Assembly (NCBI RefSeq): GCF_022814865.1
Contig: NZ_JAKVRD010000018.1
Span: 19,211-83,210 of the forward strand
Reading direction: 5' to 3'
Origin: Shimia aestuarii
GTDB lineage: Bacteria; Pseudomonadota; Alphaproteobacteria; Rhodobacterales; Rhodobacteraceae
DNA: 64,000 nucleotides
Every line of letters starts with the position of its first letter. Positions within the stretch are counted from its first letter, which is position 1. The notes beneath the pieces were generated by a model, which did not search any database, was not told the origin of the DNA, and was given only the letters and a program-made list of their open reading frames with translations. The position numbers and the translations under genes were made by a program. Positions 53,065 to 62,172 of the stretch are shown here, in pieces.

Positions 53065-53964
53065 ATGATTACCCTTCGACAACTTCGTTTTCTGGTAGCC
53101 GTCGCTGACACGCTTAACTTCTCCCGCGCGGCGGAGTTATGTTTCGTGACTCAGCCGACGTTGAGTGCAGGCATTAAGGAGCTTGAGGAACGGCTCGGGG
53201 TTGTGCTCGTGGAGCGCACACGCCGTAGCGTGATGTTGACTCCAGTGGGGGAAGAGATCGTTGAGCGGGGCAGGGCGCTTTTGCTAGGTGCGAAGGATAT
53301 TGAGCGTATCGCAGAAGCGCACCTCAATGTGGACGAAGGCGATCTACGCATGGGGGCGATCCCGACAATCGGCCCCTACCTGATCCCGTCGGCCCTGCCG
53401 GTGCTGCGCAGCCAATTTCCAAAGCTCAACATCTACCTGCGCGAAGAAATGACTGAGAGTTTGATCGAAGGCGTGGTCTCGGGGCGCCTCGACCTGGCGT
53501 TGATCGCATTGCCCTTCGATGTGGGAACCTTGGAGGTGCGACCACTATTCGAGGACGGCTATCACCTCGCGGTGCCACGGTCATGGGCCGAAGAGCGCGC
53601 TGCCTCGGCGTCGGACGAACTTGAAGGTGGAAAGCTAATGTTGCTGGAAAAGGGGCATTGTCTTCAGCGCCATGCCCTCGCGGCCTTTCCCGATCGCGAC
53701 CTGCAGCAAGATGAGAGTTTTGCCGCAACCAGCTTGCCCACCCTAATCGCGATGGTGTCGGAAGGGCTTGGTATCACGCTGTTGCCGGATCTTTCGTTGG
53801 ATGGGGGCGTTGCACGGAATACCGGTGTGGCCTTGTTGCCCCTGCCGGATGCCTGCCCACGAACCGTCGTTCTTGTGTGGCGGTCGTCCTCGGCACGAAA
53901 AGCGCTCTTTGAAGAAATCGCGACTATCCTTGCCAAGGCCCGTTCGGACCTCGCCCAGCCTTAG
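53065..53964 (+). CDS. oxyR: OxyR-like LysR family regulator with a single redox cysteine
   Basis: A 299-aa LysR regulator. N-terminal HTH spans about 18-37 (NFSRAAELCFVTQPTLSAGI). LLEKGHCLQ places a cysteine exactly at residue 199, the peroxidatic Cys of OxyR, but residue 208 is Phe in ALAAFPD, so the disulfide partner of the classical switch is missing. It is divergent from a peroxiredoxin gene, next to dps. AGAGAAAG overlaps the candidate operator before the ATG. Confidence 0.82.
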   Translation: MITLRQLRFLVAVADTLNFSRAAELCFVTQPTLSAGIKELEERLGVVLVERTRRSVMLTPVGEEIVERGRALLLGAKDIERIAEAHLNVDEGDLRMGAIPTIGPYLIPSALPVLRSQFPKLNIYLREEMTESLIEGVVSGRLDLALIALPFDVGTLEVRPLFEDGYHLAVPRSWAEERAASASDELEGGKLMLLEKGHCLQRHALAAFPDRDLQQDESFAATSLPTLIAMVSEGLGITLLPDLSLDGGVARNTGVALLPLPDACPRTVVLVWRSSSARKALFEEIATILAKARSDLAQP

Positions 53965-53972
53965 CCGCGTGT

Positions 53973-54788
53973 TCAAATGGCGCTTTGGCGTAGTGTGGCC
54001 ACCATTTCAACCAGCATAGGACCAAATGAGTCGAGCATATCTTTCTCGTCAAGATAGGTCGTTGGTCCGCCGAGGTTGAAGGAAAGCAGGGGCGCATTGC
54101 TCTGTTTGCTTTGGAACGGCACGGCGACGGCGTTCACGCCGGACTGCCATTCACCGATATTGGCATAGAATCCGCGTGTCGCGATCTCGTCTTCTGCGCG
54201 TTTGATCCCGTCGTGAATGGCGGGCCAGAGTGCAGGGTCATAGCGTTTCTGAATCCCTTCAAGGAGTTCTGTCTTCTCCTCTTCAGGCGCCGCCGCAATA
54301 TAGGCCCGCCCCATGGCTGAACGGGCAAGGGAAATGCGCGATCCGACATCGAGCTGCAGTGAAATGACCGAGCGGGAGCGCGCTGCGGCGATATAGGTCA
54401 TGGTGTAGTCGACACGACCACCTAGCGCGACCTGAACCCCCTCTCCGCATTCGTTGGCAAGCTCCTGCATGTATCCTTGCGCGGCATCGCGTACGGGCAC
54501 GCCACTGAGGCAGGCGTAGCCAAGGCTCAGAACCGGAACCCCCATGCGATACCGGCCAGTTTCTTTGTCGTAGAGCAGGTAGCCGGTTTTGAGCAGTGTG
54601 TATGTCAGGCGCGAGATCGTGGAGTTCGGCAGGCCAGTTCGATCTGCGATATCTCCATTGCTCAGTCCTACACGATCTTCGGGGCGAAAGGCACGCAGGA
54701 CTTCAAGACCACGATGCAGAGAGGTGATAAACTGACGGTCGCCCGTGGCCGCATCCGACTCGCCGCTGTCTCCGGTTCTTTTCCGCAT
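53973..54788 (-). CDS. IclR family transcriptional regulator
   Basis: A 271-aa IclR regulator: winged HTH at about residues 20-80 (LSNGDIADRTGLPNSTISRL) and an IclR effector domain at 90-265 (GVQVALGGRVDYTMTYIAA, LARSAMGRAYIAA, GEWQSGVNAVAVPF). AAGGAG lies 8 bases before the ATG at 54788; a GTG eight codons upstream is less likely. It is divergent from the SDR/beta-oxidation genes, with palindromes in the gap, and is the likely regulator of 55032-63255. Confidence 0.9.
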   Translation of the reverse strand: MRKRTGDSGESDAATGDRQFITSLHRGLEVLRAFRPEDRVGLSNGDIADRTGLPNSTISRLTYTLLKTGYLLYDKETGRYRMGVPVLSLGYACLSGVPVRDAAQGYMQELANECGEGVQVALGGRVDYTMTYIAAARSRSVISLQLDVGSRISLARSAMGRAYIAAAPEEEKTELLEGIQKRYDPALWPAIHDGIKRAEDEIATRGFYANIGEWQSGVNAVAVPFQSKQSNAPLLSFNLGGPTTYLDEKDMLDSFGPMLVEMVATLRQSAI

Positions 54789-54874
54789 GGACGCACTCCT
54801 TACATTGTGCACTTCGATTCACCGGCTCGCGTTGTCGGCGCTTCCTAGTGGTTTACGCGTTCCTTCGCCAGCAA

Positions 54875-54923
54875 TTTTCCGCTCTGCGAAAAGGACGTCG
54901 CGTCCTTATTTCGCTTTGCGAAA
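54875..54923. promoter_or_regulatory. Cluster of palindromes between the IclR and SDR genes
   Basis: Three dyads in 49 bases: an imperfect TTTCCGC/GCGAAAA pair (54876-54892), a perfect AAGGACG-N3-CGTCCTT (54891-54907), and a perfect TTTCGC-N3-GCGAAA (54909-54923). A TTGACT hexamer at 54940-54945 follows as a candidate -35 element for the SDR operon. The GCGAAA-containing dyads recur upstream of the MaoC gene, which fits binding by one IclR-family regulator. Confidence 0.5.
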
Positions 54924-55031
54924 AAAAATTCTGCAAAAGTTGACTCGCTTTGTCCACACTGCAAAACACACAATCAAGATGTTTGATGCTCGTCTGGAGG
55001 CGGGCGCGATGGACGCCAAGGGAGGGGCTCT

Positions 55032-55787
55032 ATGTTCGATTTGAAAGGCAAGGTGGCAATCATCACAGGCTCGAGCCGTGGGATCGGCCGCGCCATCGCA
55101 GAGACCTTCGCCGAGGCGGGCGCCAAGGTTGTCGTCTCGAGCAGGTCGGAGGAAGCTTGTGCCCCGGTCGCCGAGGCCATTCGCGCCGGTGGCGGCGAGG
55201 TAACGGTGATTCCGTGCCATATCGGACATAGGGAGGCGCTTGAGGCTTTGGTGGCCAAAACGATCGAGGCGTATGGACGTGTCGATATCCTTGTCTGCAA
55301 CGCCGCAATCAATCCCGTCTACGGACCCATGTCATCCCTATCGGATGAAGCCTTTGACAAGATCATGGCGACCAACGTGCGATCGACCTTTCAGCTCTGC
55401 AACTTCGCTTTGCCGCACATGGAGGCGCAGGGCGGGGGCGCTGTGGTCATCCTGTCGTCTATCGCAGGGATCCGGGGTAACCCCGTGATCGGGGCTTACG
55501 GGATGTCGAAAGCGGCAGAGGCTGCCCTTGCGCGGAACCTCGCTGTAGAGTGGGGACCAAAGAACATTCGCGTCAATGCCCTTGCGCCCGGCCTCATCAA
55601 GACGGATTTTGCCCGCGCGCTTTGGGAGGATCCAGAGCGGCTTGCGAAGGTAGAAGAGCAAACACCGTTGCGCCGCATCGGTAAGCCGGAAGAGATCGCA
55701 GGTACTGCGCTATTCCTGGCGAGCGACGCTTCGGCATATGTGACCGGCCAGACCATTGTGGCCGACGGTGGAGAAACGATCCGCTGA
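55032..55787 (+). CDS. SDR family oxidoreductase
   Basis: A 251-aa short-chain dehydrogenase. TGSSRGIGRAIAE (13-25) binds the cofactor, CNAAINP (89-95) stabilises it, and Ser142/143, Tyr156 and Lys160 (YGMSK) form the catalytic set. ALAPGLIKTDFAR and VTGQTIVADGGETI are C-terminal family motifs. It is the first gene of the operon after the IclR control region and is followed by the bifunctional beta-oxidation gene. Its substrate may be a hydroxyacyl-CoA or alcohol. Confidence 0.9.
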   Translation: MFDLKGKVAIITGSSRGIGRAIAETFAEAGAKVVVSSRSEEACAPVAEAIRAGGGEVTVIPCHIGHREALEALVAKTIEAYGRVDILVCNAAINPVYGPMSSLSDEAFDKIMATNVRSTFQLCNFALPHMEAQGGGAVVILSSIAGIRGNPVIGAYGMSKAAEAALARNLAVEWGPKNIRVNALAPGLIKTDFARALWEDPERLAKVEEQTPLRRIGKPEEIAGTALFLASDASAYVTGQTIVADGGETIR

Positions 55788-55830
55788 GGCGGATCATGGA
55801 ACGAACAAGTAAGAGAGGACATCCAGAGAG

Positions 55831-57924
55831 ATGCAGGATCAGGACATCATATCCGTCACCACGGAAATCGTTGGAGATATCGCCCTTGTCTGTGTGGACA
55901 ATCCGCCAGTCAATGCGCTGAGCGTACATGTGCGCCGCGGGATTCAGGACGCCGTGGCAGAAATAAACGCCGCGCAATCAGCCAAGGTCATCGTGCTATA
56001 TGCCGCTGGCCGCACCTTCATTGCCGGGGCCGATATCACTGAGTTCGGCAAACCGCCGATGCCGCCCGCGCTGCCGGATCTTCTCAACGAAATGGAGCAA
56101 AGCAAGATCCCGGTGGTCTGTGTGTTGCACGGCACTGCGCTTGGCGGTGGTCTTGAGGTGGCGTTGGCAAGCCATGCGCGCGTCGGGATTAAGGGGCTTC
56201 GGATCGGTCTTCCCGAGGTGCTGATCGGACTGCTGCCGGGGGCAGGTGGGACGCAACGCGTGCCACGCCTCGCGGGAATCCCCGTCGCACTCGACATGTC
56301 CCTCTCGGGTCGACAAGTTGCCGCGAAAGAAGCGCTTGGCATGGGGCTACTGGATGCGCTCGAAGACGGCGAGCCGCGCGATGTCGCGCTCCGCGCCGGG
56401 CAAGATGCGCTTGATGGAAAGATCAAGACACGTCGCACTGACCTGATCGATACGACGCCGGATGACGCCGCGCTTGAAGAGGCGCGCAAGATGGTGGCAC
56501 GCAAGTTCCCCAACCTTGTCTCACCGCAGCGTTGCATCGAGGCCATCGCCGCGTCGACTGGTCCGATTTCGGAGGGTCTCAAGATCGAGCGGAAGGCCTT
56601 CATGGATTGCCTCGACACGCCGCAACGCGCGGGCCTCATCCATGCTTTCTTCGGCGAACGCGCCGTCGCCAACATCCCTGAGAAAAAGGCCACGCCGCGC
56701 GATATCAATGCGGTCGGCGTGATCGGGGGCGGCACGATGGGGTCGGGTATCGCGACCTCTGCGCTCATGTCGGGGCTTTCGGTCACGCTTGTCGAGGTGA
56801 AGGAAGATGCGCTTGAGCGTGGCATCGCGACGATCACCAAGAACCTTGAGGGCGGCGTGAAACGCGGCAAACTCAGCGCAGACCAGCGCGATCAAATGCT
56901 AGCACAGTTGACCGGTGCAACGGACCTTGCCGCCTTGTCCGATGTGGACCTCGTGATCGAGGCCGTGTTCGAACAGATGGAGATCAAGAAAGAGATCTTC
57001 ACCAAGCTCGACGCGGTCTGCAAGAAAGGCGCAATTCTTGCGTCCAATACGTCCTATCTCGATATCAACGAGATCGCCGCGCAGACGTCGCGCCCCGAGG
57101 ATGTGATCGGTCTGCATTTCTTTTCACCGGCCCACATCATGAAGCTTCTCGAGATCGTTGTTGGCGAAAAGACGGCACCAGAAGTTGTAGCGAGCGGCTT
57201 TGCCCTCGCCAAACGGCTCAAGAAGATCGGTGTGCGTGCGGGGGTCTGTGACGGGTTCATCGGCAATCGGATTCTTGGCCACTACTCAAAAACGGCCTCC
57301 TATCTCGTCCTCGACGGGGCGACGCCACAGCAGGTGGATGATGCGCTTGAGGCGTTCGGATTTGCCATGGGGCCGCACAAGGTCGGCGATCTGGCGGGGC
57401 TCGACATCGGTTGGATGACCCGCAAGCGGAAGGCGGCGACGCGTTCGGCGGAGGAACGCTATGCCGGGGCGGTCGCGGATCGCATCTGTGAAAACGGATG
57501 GTATGGCCGCAAGACCGGACGGGGCTACTATGTCTATGACGAGGGCGACATGCATCCGAACCCGGAGGTTGCAAAGATCATCGACGAGGAGCGAGCCGAG
57601 GCCGGTGTAACGCCGCGCAGCTTTACCGACGAGGAGATCGTCGACCGGTATATGACTGCGATGATCAGCGAGGCAGCCCGCGTTGTCGAAGACGGCATCG
57701 CACTGCGTCCTGTGGATGTGGATGTGGTCTTCCTGTCTGGCTATGGTTTCCCGCGTTTCCGCGGCGGTCCGCTGCACTATGCCGACACCATCGGCGCCAA
57801 AGAGCTCGTGCGCCGCATCGAGACCTACGCCAAGGAAGACGCCCACTATTGGCAAGTGCCGGAAATCCTTCGTAAAATGGCGGAGACTGGCAAGAGCTTT
57901 GACGACATCAACAAGGGAGGTTGA
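55831..57924 (+). CDS. Bifunctional enoyl-CoA hydratase / 3-hydroxyacyl-CoA dehydrogenase (FadB/FadJ/PimF type)
   Basis: A 697-aa two-domain enzyme. N-terminal crotonase domain (1-190): AGADITEFG, GTALGGGLEVALA and PEVLIGLLPGAGGTQR with the catalytic Glu pair. Dehydrogenase domain from about 295: VGVIGGGTMGSGIATSA (NAD), GLHFFSPAHIMKLLEI (catalytic His) and two 3HCDH C-terminal repeats. It does the hydration and oxidation steps of beta-oxidation. Two acyl-CoA dehydrogenases follow at once, an arrangement like pimF-pimC-pimD. Confidence 0.91.
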   Translation: MQDQDIISVTTEIVGDIALVCVDNPPVNALSVHVRRGIQDAVAEINAAQSAKVIVLYAAGRTFIAGADITEFGKPPMPPALPDLLNEMEQSKIPVVCVLHGTALGGGLEVALASHARVGIKGLRIGLPEVLIGLLPGAGGTQRVPRLAGIPVALDMSLSGRQVAAKEALGMGLLDALEDGEPRDVALRAGQDALDGKIKTRRTDLIDTTPDDAALEEARKMVARKFPNLVSPQRCIEAIAASTGPISEGLKIERKAFMDCLDTPQRAGLIHAFFGERAVANIPEKKATPRDINAVGVIGGGTMGSGIATSALMSGLSVTLVEVKEDALERGIATITKNLEGGVKRGKLSADQRDQMLAQLTGATDLAALSDVDLVIEAVFEQMEIKKEIFTKLDAVCKKGAILASNTSYLDINEIAAQTSRPEDVIGLHFFSPAHIMKLLEIVVGEKTAPEVVASGFALAKRLKKIGVRAGVCDGFIGNRILGHYSKTASYLVLDGATPQQVDDALEAFGFAMGPHKVGDLAGLDIGWMTRKRKAATRSAEERYAGAVADRICENGWYGRKTGRGYYVYDEGDMHPNPEVAKIIDEERAEAGVTPRSFTDEEIVDRYMTAMISEAARVVEDGIALRPVDVDVVFLSGYGFPRFRGGPLHYADTIGAKELVRRIETYAKEDAHYWQVPEILRKMAETGKSFDDINKGG

Positions 57925-57925
57925 T

Positions 57926-59113
57926 ATGGATCTGTCTTACTCATCGGAAGAGCGCGCCTTCGAAGCGGAAGTGCGCGACTTCCTCGAAAACAACTTGCCG
58001 GATCACATCGCGGCAGCTGTGCGTTCTGGGGGCGAACTCACCGGCGAGATGATGCAGGAATGGCATCGCATTCTGTCGGCGAAAGGTTGGCTCGCGACAA
58101 CCTGGCCCGAAAAATACGGCGGTCCCGGTTGGACGCCGGTGCAGCGCCATATCTTTGAGGTGGAGTGCAATCGGTTCCACGCACCGCGTATCGTGCCGTT
58201 CGGTCTCGCGATGCTTGGCCCGGTGATCCAGAAATTCGGGAATGACCGCCAAAAGGCAGAGGTGCTTCCGGGCATCCTCTCTGCCGAAGATTGGTGGTGT
58301 CAGGGCTATTCCGAGCCGGGCGCCGGGTCAGACCTTGCCTCGCTCAAGACGCGGGCCGAGCGCGATGGCGATGACTATGTCATCAACGGCCAGAAAACCT
58401 GGACGACCCTTGGTCAGTTCGCCAACAAGATCTTCTGTCTTGTACGGACGAAGTTCGAAGGCAAACCGCAGGAAGGCATCAGCTTTATTCTCGTCGACCT
58501 TGATACGCCGGGCATCGAGATGCGCCCGATCCGCCTGATCGAAGGCGGTTATGAGGTCAACGAGGTGTTCTTTACCGATGTGCGTGTGCCGGCCGAGAAC
58601 CTCGTTGGCGAAGAAAACCAAGGCTGGACCATCGCCAAGTTCCTGCTCACCCATGAGCGCACCAATATCGCGGGTATCGGTGTTTCGATGCAGGCGCTTG
58701 AGGAGGTCAAGGCCTTGGCACGCAAGACGCGCCGGAATGGGCGCCCGCTGATCGAGGATCCTCTCTTTGCATCACGGGTCGCCCAGGCAGAGATCGACCT
58801 CGAGGCGATGAAGATCACCAACCTGCGGATGCTCTACCAAGCGCAGAAACAGGGCTATCCGGGGCCGGAAACCTCAATCCTTAAGATCAAGGGCACCGTC
58901 ATCAATCAGGAATTGCGCGACCTCGCCCGCCGGGCGCTTGGTCCGTCGGCGGCGCCGTTCCCCGGTGCGATCACCGATGGCAATCTCGCGCTTTCGCCGC
59001 CGGATACCGCCAATAACGCGGCGCGCTATTTCAACAACCGCAAGACCTCGATCTTCGGTGGTTCGAACGAGATTCAGCGCAATATCCTGACCAAGACCAT
59101 GTTGGAGCTTTGA
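57926..59113 (+). CDS. Acyl-CoA dehydrogenase, large-type subunit
   Basis: A 395-aa FAD acyl-CoA dehydrogenase. QGYSEPGAGSDLASLKT and VINGQKTWTT are the substrate and FAD motifs. The C-terminus IFGGSNEIQRNILTK has Gly where MCAD has its catalytic Glu, so the base must come from elsewhere or from the partner. AGGGAGG precedes the ATG at 57926, one base after the upstream stop. It is likely to form a heteromer with the next gene product. Confidence 0.88.
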   Translation: MDLSYSSEERAFEAEVRDFLENNLPDHIAAAVRSGGELTGEMMQEWHRILSAKGWLATTWPEKYGGPGWTPVQRHIFEVECNRFHAPRIVPFGLAMLGPVIQKFGNDRQKAEVLPGILSAEDWWCQGYSEPGAGSDLASLKTRAERDGDDYVINGQKTWTTLGQFANKIFCLVRTKFEGKPQEGISFILVDLDTPGIEMRPIRLIEGGYEVNEVFFTDVRVPAENLVGEENQGWTIAKFLLTHERTNIAGIGVSMQALEEVKALARKTRRNGRPLIEDPLFASRVAQAEIDLEAMKITNLRMLYQAQKQGYPGPETSILKIKGTVINQELRDLARRALGPSAAPFPGAITDGNLALSPPDTANNAARYFNNRKTSIFGGSNEIQRNILTKTMLEL

Positions 59114-59114
59114 G

Positions 59115-60185
59115 ATGCATTTTGATCTGACAGAAGACCGGCAGATGCTGGCTGATACACTAAACCGCTATCTCGCGAACCAATATGGGATCGAAGCTCG
59201 CAATGCGGCTGCTTATGAAGCGCCGTTTCACGATCCGTCGAAATGGACCGAGATGGTCGAACTTGGCATTGCTGGTGCGCTCGTGCCGGAAGAGCAGGGT
59301 GGCTTTGGCGGCGCGGGATTCGATATCGCCGTGGTGTTTGAGGCTTTGGGCCGGGCGCTTTGTCCGGAACCGTTCCTCGGAACACTTCTCGCGGCGCGCC
59401 TTCTTGGGGCTGCTGGCGCGGATATGGAGGCGCTGGTCAGCGGTGAAACACGCTATGCCGTTGGGCTTGGCGAGATTGACGCCGCCTATGATCTCGACCT
59501 GATCGAGACGGCAGCCAAGGCGTCGGGCGATGGTTATGTGCTCAACGGACGCAAGAGCGCGGTTTACGGCGGGCAGGACGCGGATGTGCTTCTTGTCCTT
59601 GCCAAACTTGATGGCAAGGCCGCGATTTTTTCGGTCGAGGCCAGCGCGGCCAACGTGGTCGGCTACGGCATGATTGACGGTGGCGGTGCTGCCGAGGTTC
59701 TGCTCGAGGAAACCGCGGCGACTTTGTTGGTCGAAGGCGCAGAAGCCGCAGTGGCCGACGCCGTCGCAGCGGGACGGTTGGCGCTTTGTGCCGAGGCTGT
59801 CGGTGCCATGGAAGCGAACTATGAGATCCTTCTCGAGTACCTCAAGACCCGCAAACAGTTCGGGCGCCCGATCGGGAGCTTTCAGGTTCTGCAGCACAGA
59901 ACTGTGGATCTGCTGACAGAGATCGAGCAGGCACGTTCGATCACGATTAGCGCGGCGGCAAGCCTTGGGGATGAGGACGCGTCGCTCAAGGCCGCGATGG
60001 CCAAGAACCTCGTTGGACGTGCAGCACGTCTTGTGGCCGAGGAGTCCATCCAAATGCATGGCGGGATCGCGATGACATGGGAATATGCCGCCTCGCACTA
60101 CGGCAAGCGCCTTGTCATGCTGGACGCGCAGCTTGGCGATACGGACCAATGCCTGACGGAGGTCATGCAAAGTTACGCGGCCTGA
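59115..60185 (+). CDS. Acyl-CoA dehydrogenase, small-type subunit
   Basis: A 356-aa acyl-CoA dehydrogenase of the shorter class. LVPEEQGGFGGAGFDIAVV, LKTRKQFGRPIGSFQVLQH and IQMHGGIAMTWEYAASHY are conserved; TWE may provide the catalytic base. It starts 1 base after the preceding gene. Adjacent long/short pairs of this kind form alpha2beta2 enzymes acting on dicarboxyl-, branched- or ring-derived acyl-CoAs. It is the last gene before a strong terminator. Confidence 0.86.
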   Translation: MHFDLTEDRQMLADTLNRYLANQYGIEARNAAAYEAPFHDPSKWTEMVELGIAGALVPEEQGGFGGAGFDIAVVFEALGRALCPEPFLGTLLAARLLGAAGADMEALVSGETRYAVGLGEIDAAYDLDLIETAAKASGDGYVLNGRKSAVYGGQDADVLLVLAKLDGKAAIFSVEASAANVVGYGMIDGGGAAEVLLEETAATLLVEGAEAAVADAVAAGRLALCAEAVGAMEANYEILLEYLKTRKQFGRPIGSFQVLQHRTVDLLTEIEQARSITISAAASLGDEDASLKAAMAKNLVGRAARLVAEESIQMHGGIAMTWEYAASHYGKRLVMLDAQLGDTDQCLTEVMQSYAA

Positions 60186-60203
60186 TCTGGGCCCTAGGCA
60201 AAG

Positions 60204-60233
60204 AAACGCCCCCGCGGTTTCGCGGGGGCGTTT
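60204..60233. terminator. Strong bidirectional intrinsic terminator
   Basis: AAACGCCCCCGC (60204-60215) pairs with GCGGGGGCGTTT (60222-60233) around a 6-nt loop, and TTTTGGTTTT follows on the plus strand, with AAAGAAA-derived T-rich sequence on the minus strand. It lies between the convergent acyl-CoA dehydrogenase (ends 60185) and thiolase (ends 60253) genes and can end both transcripts. Confidence 0.93.
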
Positions 60234-60252
60234 TGGTTTTCAACATGGCAGC

Positions 60253-61455
60253 TTAGAGGACTTCGAAAAGCCCCGCAGCCCCCATGCCGCCGCCGACGCA
60301 CATGGTGCAGACCACGTATTTCGCGCCGCGTCGTTTGCCTTCGATCAGGGCGTGACCCACCATGCGAGCTCCGGACATGCCATAGGGGTGGCCGACAGAG
60401 ATCGCCCCGCCGTTGACGTTCAGGATGTCGTTCGGGATGCCCAGAACCCGCGCCGATTGCAGCACCTGACAGGCAAAGGCCTCATTAAGCTCCCAAAGGC
60501 CGATATCGTCCATCTTGAGCCCATGGGCCTCGAGGAGTTTCGGCACCGCATAGATTGGGCCGATGCCCATCTCGTCAGGTTCCAGACCGGCGGCCATGAC
60601 GCCAACATAGCGTCCAAGCGGTTCCAGCCCGCGTTTCTCGGCAAGCGAGGCTTCCATGATGACACTGGCCGAGGCACCATCCGAGAGCTGCGATGCGTTG
60701 CCCGCGGTGATGTTCTGGCCTTCCTTTACGCTCTGGCCGTCCTTGAATACCGGTTGCAGTCCCGAGAGGCTTTCAAGCGTGGTCGAGGGACGGTTGCCCT
60801 CATCCTTCTCGAGCGTCACGTCGTGGAAGGAAATCTCCTTGGTTTCCTTGTCCATGACGCCCATCGACGTCGTCAGCGGCACGATCTCATCGTCAAACTT
60901 GCCTGCGTCCTGCGCGGCGGCGGTGCGTTGTTGCGATTGCAGGGCATAGGCGTCCTGATCCTCGCGCGAGACGCCGTAGCGCTCTGCCACGATCTCGGCG
61001 GTTTCGAGCATGGACATATAGAGCGAAGGCTTATGCTCGTTGATCCACGGGTCGCGTGCGCGGTCGGCGCGCATGTTCTGGTTCTGGACGAGAGAGATCG
61101 ATTCCACGCCTCCACCGATCGCAACATCCATCCCGTCATGCACGACTTGTTTCGCGGCAGTGGCAATCGCCATCATGCCGCTTGCACACTGACGATCGAG
61201 CGACATGCCCGCGATGGAGACCGGAAGCCCAGCGCGGATCACGGCCTGACGCCCAATATTGCCGCCGGTTGACCCTTGTTGCAGGGCGCTGCCAATGACA
61301 CAGTCCTGCACCTCCGAACCGTCCAGCCCGGCCCGAGAGACAGCGTGGCTTACGGCGTGACCAATCAGGGCCTGTGCCTGAGTGTTGTTGAATGCACCGC
61401 GAAAGGCTTTGCCAATCGGCGTGCGCGCGGTTGAAACGATAACGGCTTCCCGCAT
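60253..61455 (-). CDS. Acetyl-CoA C-acyltransferase (thiolase)
   Basis: A 400-aa thiolase. Cys90 in DRQCASGM is the nucleophile; [11 protein letters not shown] and [13 protein letters not shown] supply the His and second Cys. The first 20 residues are nearly the same as in the thiolase at 2786-3958, so the two are paralogues serving different operons. GGAGGA precedes the ATG. It completes the beta-oxidation set with the genes at 55831-60185, and is followed on the minus strand by no other gene. Confidence 0.92.
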   Translation of the reverse strand: MREAVIVSTARTPIGKAFRGAFNNTQAQALIGHAVSHAVSRAGLDGSEVQDCVIGSALQQGSTGGNIGRQAVIRAGLPVSIAGMSLDRQCASGMMAIATAAKQVVHDGMDVAIGGGVESISLVQNQNMRADRARDPWINEHKPSLYMSMLETAEIVAERYGVSREDQDAYALQSQQRTAAAQDAGKFDDEIVPLTTSMGVMDKETKEISFHDVTLEKDEGNRPSTTLESLSGLQPVFKDGQSVKEGQNITAGNASQLSDGASASVIMEASLAEKRGLEPLGRYVGVMAAGLEPDEMGIGPIYAVPKLLEAHGLKMDDIGLWELNEAFACQVLQSARVLGIPNDILNVNGGAISVGHPYGMSGARMVGHALIEGKRRGAKYVVCTMCVGGGMGAAGLFEVL

Positions 61456-61513
61456 GGGGTCCTCCTCCCTTATGAATCTGGTTTAGTGTCGGGCCTCGCG
61501 CGGCCCGCGTCCA

Positions 61514-61990
61514 TCAGCTTTTGCGCTCAACGCGCAAAGAGCGCCACTTTGCGACAAGTGCCGGTTTATCCTGACCGTCGATCTCGACGGTCACATCCCA
61601 GCAGAGCTTGCGCACGCCGGGGCGCGGTTCGATATAGTCATTCAGCACGAAACGCCCACGGATGCGCGCGCCGACCGGGACGGGCGTCACAAAGCGCACA
61701 TCGTCGAGGCCATAGTTGACACCGGTGCTTTGCGTTCCGGGACGAGTCACGCATTCCTCGATCATCTTGGGCAACAGAGACAGGGTCAGGAACCCATGCG
61801 CAATTGTCCCGCCAAAGGCGGTTTGCCCGGCGGCCTCGGGATCGGTGTGAATGAATTGGTAGTCGCCGGTGACGGCTGCGAAGGCGTCAATCATCTGCTG
61901 GTCAATCGTGATCCAGGAAGAGAGACCGATTTCGACGCCGACGCTGTCTTTGAGATCCTGAACAACAGCAATCATGACAGTTCCATCCAT
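61514..61990 (-). CDS. MaoC family (R)-hydratase
   Basis: A 158-aa single hot-dog protein of the MaoC type. TGDYQFIHTDPEAA holds the catalytic Asp43 and His48, and GGTIAHGFLTLSLLP is the family follow-on. It hydrates a 2-enoyl-CoA to the (R)-3-hydroxyacyl-CoA. Neither the ATG at 61990 nor the one at 61975 has a strong ribosome site; the shorter form would lose only five residues. It is upstream of the thiolase on the minus strand by about 58 bases, likely one transcript. Confidence 0.86.
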   Translation of the reverse strand: MDGTVMIAVVQDLKDSVGVEIGLSSWITIDQQMIDAFAAVTGDYQFIHTDPEAAGQTAFGGTIAHGFLTLSLLPKMIEECVTRPGTQSTGVNYGLDDVRFVTPVPVGARIRGRFVLNDYIEPRPGVRKLCWDVTVEIDGQDKPALVAKWRSLRVERKS

Positions 61991-62026
61991 AGCTAGGGGA
62001 GCTGTGCTCCCGGTTTAAATTCTGCA

Positions 62027-62107
62027 ATGCGAAAAATAATTTCGCATAGTGTGCGGCGCAGTGAAGGCTCTAAAAAACATTCTGTCAAGTATGTGGAAAT
62101 AATTTCC
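62027..62107. promoter_or_regulatory. Palindromes upstream of the MaoC/thiolase transcript
   Basis: A perfect ATGCGAAA-N5-TTTCGCAT dyad (62027-62047) and a perfect 13-base GGAAAT-A-ATTTCC dyad (62095-62107). The first shares its GCGAAA/TTTCGC arms with the element beside the IclR gene at 54909-54923. Both lie in the only gap from which the minus-strand MaoC-thiolase genes can be transcribed. Confidence 0.5.
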
Positions 62108-62124
62108 GCATTTCCGGAACGTAA

Positions 62125-62150
62125 AACGCCCCGTCATTTGACGGGGCGTT
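62125..62150 (-). terminator. Intrinsic terminator of the zinc alcohol dehydrogenase gene
   Basis: AACGCCCCGTCA (62125-62136) and TGACGGGGCGTT (62139-62150) form a perfect 12-bp stem. On the minus strand a short T-run (TTTTAC) follows. It lies 22 bases past the stop of the gene at 62173-63255. Confidence 0.85.
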
Positions 62151-62172
62151 GGTGTCCAGCTTGTGCTGTGGC

